64,000 nt of DNA from Prostheceraeus crozeri (taxonomy: Eukaryota; Platyhelminthes; Polycladida; Euryleptidae), in NCBI GenBank assembly GCA_907163375.1, contig CAJQUW010002113.1, positions 62,001 through 126,000 of the forward strand, given 5' to 3'. The notes beneath the pieces are model-generated. The model was not told where the DNA came from. It searched no databases and saw nothing but the letters and a program-made list of their open reading frames with translations. Each line of letters opens with the position of its first letter. The stretch's first letter is position 1. The translations under genes were made by a program, and so were the position numbers. Shown one piece after another: positions 57,052-64,000 of this stretch.

Positions 57052-59800
57052 TTATTTAAATGAATTTATAAGGTCACCACTAGTTTCCGACTCCGGCATT
57101 TGTAACCAGAAATCGCGTCTGTGGTCCGGCATCAGAGGAACTAATTTGTGGATTATTTCTTTCTTCTTTGAACTAATAATTCCACGACTTGTTGTTCTCG
57201 ACGTGAAAGTTTTCGTGAAAGTCTCCAATGAATTTATTCCTTTCTTCATTAGATTTACAGCTTTGTATTCAACAAAGTCTTCGTCAAACGAGAACTTTAA
57301 AAAAATCGACGCTGTGTTTCTTCTGAACTCGGCGACTACGACATCGGCTAAAAACGGTTTAGGTGGAACGCTCGTTGATGACATTGTGTTCAAGCGATAT
57401 TGTGATACATATTGGTGATCTTTTGCCGACAGGAAGTCCGAGGCCGACAGTTTCTTTCCTGATACTCTGTTTGTTGTACAACAATCAGCGAAATCATCCA
57501 TGTCCAATACTGATTTCGATGTCTTCAACTTTTTTTTCAATGGATGAATGGTCACAGTCTGCCGCCATGAACGTGTGCCCCGTTTCGAGATATTTGAATG
57601 TGATTGTTTGCACAGCTACATTGCTCTGTTACACACATTGTAGGCATATACCGTAGAGATACCAATTTTTGTTTTGAGCCGCGCAGTTGTCCATGTATAT
57701 AGTAATTTCGATTGCATCTCTGAAATGTGTGATGAAGTGGACAAACGTACTGGCAATGTCTTCTTTGTTGCGCCCAGCCGTTGATTCATCCCAAACGAAT
57801 GCCAAACCTTTCTTTTCCGCACAACCGATTGGTGAAAACGTTTGATTAAATACGATAACACGTGGTGTGAAGATACATACTTTATGTGGCATCTGCGGGA
57901 TCATAAAGACCTTCATCAAATCTGCAGATACAAGAATTTGACTGTCCTCCCTTTTCTTCATCTTGTCCTTTTGGTACTCCTCTCGAGCCCTGGTATATCG
58001 ATCCTTGTGTCCTATGTAATTCAAACATACGTTGCAGACATTGTCGTCGTGACTAGTTCCAGACGATCTGTGGTGAAAGTACATGGTACACGTTTCGCAT
58101 TCCTCACCACTCAGTTTTGTAAAAGCAATGTTCATTTGCTTTAGTTGTTTCCTATATGTTTCCTTCGACACAGTGACTTCATGAGTCACGTCGAAATCAT
58201 CTGCCATTTGTAATATCTTCAAACTAGAGGGTAGATATCGTCGGTTTGGTGCGTGCTCTGCGATAATGTGGAATACATGGTGAATAGCTTTCAATATGTT
58301 CACAAATCTTTGATAGAGTATCTTCATCAATTTTGTTGGCGGGCTCGTGCTTTCCTCTGAAATCATCAACATTTACCGTCTGTCCAACTTCACCAGAAAG
58401 ACATGCTTTCAAAATATTGTTGTTGTTGCTTCGGAAACCAAGTGTTTGAAGAAACATAGTCTGGCAAACGCGGACTTTCTCAGATCCATCTTCAGTGACC
58501 TGTGCTAAAGGTAGATAGAAGTGGAAGTAGAACTTTCGTCTCTGCTCGTTGGCTGGTCTTTTCAGAGTGTACATTCGTTCAACCTTTGTCTGTATCCATG
58601 ACTTTCGACCAGAATAATTTTTAGCCCAGAAATCCTTCCATCCCAACATCCGATCCTCATGAGTCATCAATTCGAAACACCTGCGTGAACATGTGCAAGG
58701 AGATCTCATTCTATGGGTTTCCTTCAAATGCTCTTCTTGGTCTTGCCGAGTACGTCTTTTTCTTGATTTCCTAAAAGCGCTAGGAGCTTCTTCACGGATT
58801 TCATGCAATATACCAGAATAAAATTCCTTAAGGTCTTCGTCGACTTCGGTATTACAACTCACTGCATTATCCGTTTCATTGCTGTCTACTCCAATGTCGA
58901 AGTCTGGGTCTTTCTCGGAATCATCCAAATCTTCTTCTGCACTGGAAAATGAAGTTGGAAGATCTAGACGGGCTTTCTTCCTAGCGTCTAGCGCTGCCCT
59001 TCTATTTGATCCACGACGAGAAAGAACATGCTGATTCAGAAGTTTTCAATTTGGAATTCTTATGCCATAATAATTCACAACAATAGCTCGCAGGACGAAT
59101 AGCCAACTCCGTGTCTGAAGACTGAACTACTGAAGAACACTCGGACTCATCAAGCTCGACTGGCTCCGCACTTGTGGGCTCGTCTGGCTCGGCACTTGAA
59201 GGAAGGACAGGATTGGCGCTTGGAGGCTCGGCACTTGGAGACTCGTCTGGCTCGGCACTTGAAGGAAGGGCAGGATCGGAACTTGGAGGCTCAGCACCGT
59301 CTGGCTCGGCACTTGTGGGCTCGACTGGCTCGGCACTTGAAGGAAGGACAGGATTGGCGCTTGGAGGCTCAGCACTTGGAGACTCGACTGGCTTGGCAAT
59401 TGAAGGAAGGGCAGGATCGGAACTTGGAGGCTCAGCACCGTCTGGCTCGGCACTTGTGGGCTTGACTGGCTCGGCACTTGAAGGAAGGACAGGATTGGCG
59501 CTTGGAGGCTCAGCACTTGGAGACTCGTCTGGCTCAGCACTTGAAGGAAGGGCAGGATCGGAACTTGGAGGCTCAGCACCGTCTGGCTCGGCACTTGTGG
59601 GCTCGACTGGCTCGGCACTTGAAGGAAGGACAGGATTGGCGCTTGGAGGCTCAGCACTTGGAGACTCGACTGGCTTGGCAATTGAAGGAAGGGCAGGATC
59701 GGCGCTTGGAGGCTCGGCATTCGAAGTCTCATTGTATGAAGTGTTTTGTATAGCTAAGGTAAATGTCTCAATTTGTTTTCTCTGTTCGTATACGATTACA
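57052..59800 (-). pseudogene. DDE-type transposase of the 3.8-kb element, decayed
   Basis: Minus strand. N-terminal acidic repeat domain (59730-59170), then SRRGSNRRAALDARKKARLD (about 58980), a Cys/His-containing segment CTCSRRCFELMTHEDRMLGW and VCQTMFLQTLGFRSNNNNIL. After it come DDFRGKHEPANKI, CEHIESY.PHYRRARTK, then CETCTMYFH..CNVCLNY, the catalytic-looking SADLMKVFMIP (first Asp) and AFVWDESTAGRNKEDIAS. The last parts are TIYMDNCAAQNKNW (second Asp) and YLETGHTFMAADCDHSSIEK. The layout recurs in uncharacterised invertebrate proteins with DNCxGQNKN motifs. I would guess a Sola-like or related group but cannot name it. Breaks: a frame change near 58230, a stop at about 57629, a frame change in an A run near 57520, and another change near 59000. 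Confidence 0.7.
59170..59730 (-). repeat. 141-bp coding repeats (47 codons), four copies
   Basis: GGAAGGACAG recurs at 59201, 59342, 59483 and 59624, exactly 141 bp apart. On the minus strand the units read SSAEPDESPSAEPPSANPVL and EPTSAEPDGAEPPSSDPALP, an acidic, Pro/Ser/Glu-rich disordered repeat that leads into the transposase frame. The other frames, though open, give Gly/Ala/Ser or Leu/Gln/Ser repeats that I take as shadows. Confidence 0.65.
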
Positions 59801-59935
59801 AAGGCAAAATGACTTATCGGTATATCGGTATAGCTAAGGTAAATGTCTCAATTTGTTTTATCTGTTGGTATAAAATTACAAAGGCAAAATAACTTATCGG
59901 TATAGCTAAGGTAAATGTCTCAATTTGTTTTCTGT
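59750..59935. repeat. ~75-bp tandem repeat, three copies
   Basis: TAGCTAAGGTAAATGTCTCA recurs at about 59751, 59831 and 59903, each followed by one 21-bp subterminal motif. It lies between the transposase start and the right terminus of the 3.8-kb element. Confidence 0.7.
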
Positions 59936-60225
59936 TCGTATAAGATTACAAAGGAAAAATAACATAACGGGTCAGATAAGTCATTTTGCATTTGTAGATA
60001 CGCGATAAGTTATTTTGTCTTCGTAAAATTCACGACATGCGCTTACTTTTACAAAGTTTTCAAGGAGCTCCAACTTTGCAGAGCTCTAACTTTTTTTCTA
60101 GAACGAATTGAGCTTTAATACTTATATGGAAGATGCGTCGTATATTGGCCGACAAAACTGTGTTAAAACATTGAAATCGAAACTAACCCGAGATAAGTGG
60201 TTTTGCCTTTGTAGGGCAGAATTGT

Positions 60226-60249
60226 CTCATGAATAAAACAAAAATAATG
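60226..60249. other. Junction of transposon and SINE
   Basis: A short AT-rich stretch; no target duplication is recognisable here. Confidence 0.3.
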
Positions 60250-60455
60250 GTTTAACGTCACCACTCCCTCCTAATGGGGACTTGGACAGTACTAACATAC
60301 TCTGACTCTATTTTGGAGCGTTGTGATATTTTAGTCCGGATGGCCTTCCTGACAACTTCCAATGTCACTTTCGGGGCTCGACCTCTGGACCGATAGACCG
60401 CTAGGCCAAGCACTAAACCACTGTACCACGAAGACCACACAGTTATCCAATGAAT
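60250..60455 (-). mobile_element. tRNA-derived SINE
   Basis: On the minus strand: A box TGGTACAGTGGTTTAGTGC, B box GAGGTCGAGCCCCG about 30 nt later, then the tail domain AGGAAGGCCATCCGGACTAA. That tail resembles a GGAAGGGCATCCGGCC-type segment shared by many invertebrate SINEs/LINEs. The end near 60255 is not A-rich. Non-coding, transcribed by polymerase III in active copies. Confidence 0.7.
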
Positions 60456-60469
60456 AAAAGTGTGCAATT

Positions 60470-63440
60470 TATGTAGTCCGTTTCATAAATCGTTGCACGA
60501 CAAAAAAATTGTTCTTTCCTTTATTCTTATCGAATTTAAGTGCAGGACTATAATTCATTGGCTACCAAGTTCATTCACTTGATCAGTCCAGACATTCGGT
60601 TTAGGAACCAATTTAGTTTGTCGCAAATACATACCGCAAAGATAAAAAAGTCATTGACCGAAGTCACGCTAAATGGTGATAGTAGTTAAACAGATATCCT
60701 ACTAAATATTCTACACATGGATCGAAGGAGTTAAAGGAAAAAAATAGATAAACTAAAAGTTTATCAAGGGCCTAGTTCATTGGCGTTAATGTCATTCATG
60801 TCTTTGTCTACTGACCGCAACTGACCAGAAACAATATAGACGCCTCATTAATGAACGCTTCAGATTTTTCTGAGCAAACATTTTTCGGAAAATCCATTCG
60901 CACTGTATCTTTTAGCAGTCTTTTGTAATTTTTCCTGTCAGTCAAATTCAATTTGCGAAAACTCGTCATGTTTATATTATACGTCAAAGAAAACATTCAG
61001 TTTTGTTACTTATTTGTTGATGTAATGCGTACAGAAGAACTGTTGATTTTTTCAAAGTAGTACTGTAAAACAGAGCGAGATCTGGCAAGAGCAATGCAAG
61101 TAATCAACCGTACTCTATGTAATCAACGAAAGTGTAAGAATCGCAAATAAATTGACAATTCGAAATGAATTTGGATTTTGCTGTCTTATTGATTAATTGT
61201 AGCCGCTCTCATTTACGCATAGACCAAGGGCGGATGCGGTTACACAGCGTCAAGCAACATGTATGAGACTAAGAAACGAGTTTAGTAGAACGAGGAGAAG
61301 GGGCATGCTCTATATGCTAGAAGCCCGAATCAGGAGCATGCCGATGGTGGCTTTTTTGTGGGCCATCTGATCACTAAAATGCAGTATATGGCAAAAACAT
61401 ATGCGGTGCCAAGAATATAATGTTAGCGGTAGGCATTGATAGTATTCCGTATTCGCGTAATTTGAACCAATAAATCTAATCGTGTCCTACTGTTAGTGAA
61501 CCTTTCGCGGTACCCTGGGAATTACCAACTTTACCGAAAGTCAGAAACATGGTTTGATATAACTACTCGTACATTGTCGCTTTTGATGATTCCTCTGAAA
61601 TAGATAAAGCCCTTAAATTTCTCTGATTGTTATGAATCAGAATATTTTGATAGAATATGTTGTTCAGAATATAATTATAGAATATTTTGTAGTGTCAGTT
61701 CGCGGGGCAGTAGCCGCGGGGACAAACTTAGAGAGAAATATTCGGGTCTGAGCTAATTTAAGCATAATAAGCTTTGACTAAATCAAGGAATTTCAAAATA
61801 CTCATTATGTCGAAAATACACATCTATAAAAATTATTATGCTGAGCTTTAATAATGATAGAATTGGTGATCGAGCAGTTTGATGTGCTGCTCCTTCGTTC
61901 TTAACCCTTTGATACATAAATTATTTTCAAAATAAACCTTTTTTTGAAAAATAAAAATTTTCTTTAATTGCAATTTCTTTTCCGCAATTTTCCAAATTTT
62001 CTTTTCCGCTTTGGCATTGCTGCGCAATGTTGACCCAAAATATATGGATCAAAATGTCCTCAAGAGATTACGATATGCATGAAAGGGTTAAAGCTAAATG
62101 CTAGCATCGGGAGGTATCATTTGTAGGAAGTGCAAACGTCTACTGATTCTACCATGCATTAGTCAACTTTGTATTTGCTTAGTCCGGTAATTTTACTGGG
62201 GCCTGGAAATCGCCTTAAAAGTTTAGCGAAGTAGGCAATTAGTCACTAGATAGCCCGGAAGGATCATTTTGTGATTTTTGCTAAGTATTAACATAATTTC
62301 GTGACTTCATTCAACTACTTGCAACAGAACTAAGTCCACTCTACTATCGAGGATCAATTGAAGCAAGCCGGTCAGATGTTTATACAACATCTAGATGGCA
62401 TTTATTTGCCTTCATAAATTGGTTCCGATCCAAATGGAAGCAGACCTGAATAGCTGCCATTCCATCCAATATCAGGAATCATTATCAGCCGTAATTTGCA
62501 TTTCTCAATATCGACCCATCTCTCTATTTAAACTTGCAACCATACCCGGAGCAAATTTGTGATATTTGTAAATGATATCTGTCTACAGACGGTATTGTGT
62601 CGCTTGATCGTCGCACATTGTGAATTTCTAGTCCAGTCATGCTTATAGTGAAATCATGAAGTTATGCAAATGAATATAACTACATTCTTTCACATCATGG
62701 TACTCACATCGAAGTCATGCAGCAATGATGCTGACAATATTTCGTGCATGCGAGCATGAATTCGAAATTAAACGGCAAAAATTCGGGCTGGCAAATAATC
62801 TTAACGTACTTGCCCGCAATTTTGTAAGACTCGTGATGTGGCACATCATGTAGCCTCTTATGACATATAATCAATGTATATGACATACTTCAAGATCTTA
62901 TCTAAATGATCGCTTATCTTCAAATGATCAATTTTTTGCGTTGTAAGATGTCTTACATGTTAACAGCTTCAATAATGTTAACAGCCAATAGAATAACTGC
63001 TTAGCTTATGAAAACTGTACAAATGAGCAAATGAGTCGTACTACAAGCTTGTATATAACCTTGTTTCGTTACATTTGAAAATGAGTCTAATTAGCAAGGA
63101 AATTTATTATGCATGAAAAGTAGGGCTTGTTCTCAGGTGCAGCAAGCTAGAGACGACCTATTTTTAGATAGCCATTTTTAGACGCCGCTCTGATGAGAAA
63201 ACACGTCATACGTCATTCACGTACCAGAACGTGAATTCTACATTAGACACTGAATCTCGAAAAGATATCAACTGATGCATTAAGGAGCCCCAATTTTACA
63301 CTCACTGACATGGAATACTTACTATCACCATCGAAACAACCATAAAACAAAATAAACATCCACAATGAAGATATCTTCTGTCAAGTATTTTATGAATGAA
63401 GCGAGTCTATATTTTACAACTTGTTTGCTTTACATACAAC
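60470..63440. other. No gene or known repeat seen
   Basis: About 3 kb of AT-rich DNA. Open frames are short and lack splice-flanked or conserved-looking stretches. It may be intron or intergenic sequence. Confidence 0.4.
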
Positions 63441-63557
63441 CAGTGTCCCGGCCAGCGCGTAAATTTAAGCCCCGGCGTAAATTTGACATTTCGCGCGTAA
63501 ATGCGTAAATTGAGAACATGGAGCGTAAATTTATCATACGTTGGGGCGTAAATTTCG
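63441..63557. repeat. Six GCGTAAAT motifs behind a CAGTGTCCCGGCC end
   Basis: GCGTAAATTT-like motifs lie at 63457, 63475, 63494, 63503, 63523 and 63546. They directly follow CAGTGTCCCGGCC, which resembles a hAT-type terminus with subterminal repeats. The partner end was not found, so this may be a solo end or the start of an element leaving the window. Confidence 0.45.
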
Positions 63558-64000
63558 TTTTCAGATTGACGAATTTTGTGTATCAATACAACTAACCTAC
63601 ATAGATGGGAACTATATTTGAACCGGCTGTCATGCATAATCAAAATCAAATCAAATTTTGCGCTCTTACTTTTTGTGTTAAATACTGTCTATGTCTTGAG
63701 TTTATTATGTCTATTTCTATGTCTTGGTGCGATAGTTATGGTTCAAATATAAAATACTCGATCCAAGATGTTCGTTGTGGTTAATGTAAAGAGAAAATGT
63801 CTGCTTACCAAAGACAGTGCTGTCTTTGCTGCTTGCAGTTTATTTCAGGTACCTACTCTCACCAAGTCGCACATTTGCTTGTGGTCTGATGATACTCAAT
63901 GCATTTGATAATGCAAATTGTCCGTAGCCTTGTTGTATCTGATGTGTATTTTGATTTCACGATGGATAACTGAGCGTCGAGACTCAACGAGGTGGTATCT
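63558..64000. other. No feature seen
   Basis: AT-rich; nothing recognisable to the window end. Confidence 0.3.

Larger units (their letters stand above)
56403..60225 (-). mobile_element. DNA transposon, 3.8 kb, 34-bp inverted termini and eight subterminal motifs
   Basis: 56403-56436 and 60192-60225 are perfect inverted repeats of 34 bp (ACAATTCTGCCC...CCACTTATC). The inner half of each, ACAAAGGCAAAACCACTTATC, recurs with small changes at 56604-56624(-), 59798-59818(+), 59878-59898(+), 59948-59968(+), 59975-59995(-) and 60004-60024(-). These are likely transposase-binding sites. The coding part lies on the minus strand. No clear target duplication was found, so the superfamily is left open. 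It inserted right after the DAP3 poly(A) signal. Confidence 0.8.

Noticed and set aside
59174-59812. 212-codon plus-strand frame of Gly/Ala/Ser repeats, and a 201-codon Leu/Gln/Ser minus frame
   Set aside because: By-products of a 141-bp coding repeat; the minus frame reading SAEP/PSANP leads into the transposase and is the more natural protein.

Overview
This is eukaryotic, animal-type DNA from an invertebrate metazoan whose phylum I cannot name. The evidence is spliced genes with GT-AG introns, TATA and CCAAT promoters, AATAAA signals, a mitochondrial ribosomal protein gene (DAP3/mS29), metazoan-type histone stem-loops, and dense transposons (Tc1, mariner, hAT-like, Penelope-like, several non-LTR retrotransposons, a tRNA-derived SINE). 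Only one well-known host gene is visible; most of the window is mobile or repetitive DNA.  Layout. (1) 1-7953: the 5' part of an unrecognised minus-strand gene with a tidy promoter and an intron directly after its ATG; a relict of the window's satellite family; dispersed repeat modules; an apparently intact Tc1 transposon whose transposase needs a 61-bp GC-AG intron; an unrecognised 189-codon ORF; and a hairpin (foldback) element. (2) 7954-41359: one 33.4-kb giant element with 56-bp terminal inverted repeats (5'-AGTAGTAAGG...) and a perfect 6-bp target duplication, GTTGCA. Inside are about 17 kb of a two-length (487/328 bp) satellite on the left and 1.8 kb of it on the right, around a near-perfect 2 x 7.1-kb head-to-head palindrome centred at 32594/32595. 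Each arm carries two tandem TATA-driven genes for an unknown 88-aa protein, each ending in a histone-type 3' stem-loop. Each arm also has three ~180-nt paralogous units that look like a structured RNA, a family of hairpins sharing a CTAT loop, and 3.8 kb of AATAAA-bearing minisatellite running to the centre. (3) 41366-50465: a possible lone exon, a broken mariner, LINE fragments, and a hAT-like element with an 8-bp target duplication that contains a Penelope-like element with a partial upstream repeat. (4) 50466-56358: DAP3 in two visible exons; its 4.7-kb intron holds a jockey-like LINE and a tRNA-like module. (5) 56403-60225: a 3.8-kb DNA transposon just downstream of the DAP3 poly(A) signal, with 34-bp perfect inverted termini, eight copies of a 21-bp subterminal motif and a decayed DDE-type transposase with an acidic Pro/Ser/Glu repeat domain. 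(6) 60226-64000: a SINE, a short GCGTAAAT repeat cluster, otherwise nothing recognisable.  How parts may work together. The giant element is the candidate undescribed system: its ends are those of a DNA-level inserted element, its 88-aa genes carry replication-type (histone-like) mRNA ends, and the putative RNAs share its core with them. No transposase, integrase or polymerase is visible in it, so any mobility would need help from elsewhere; this is inference.
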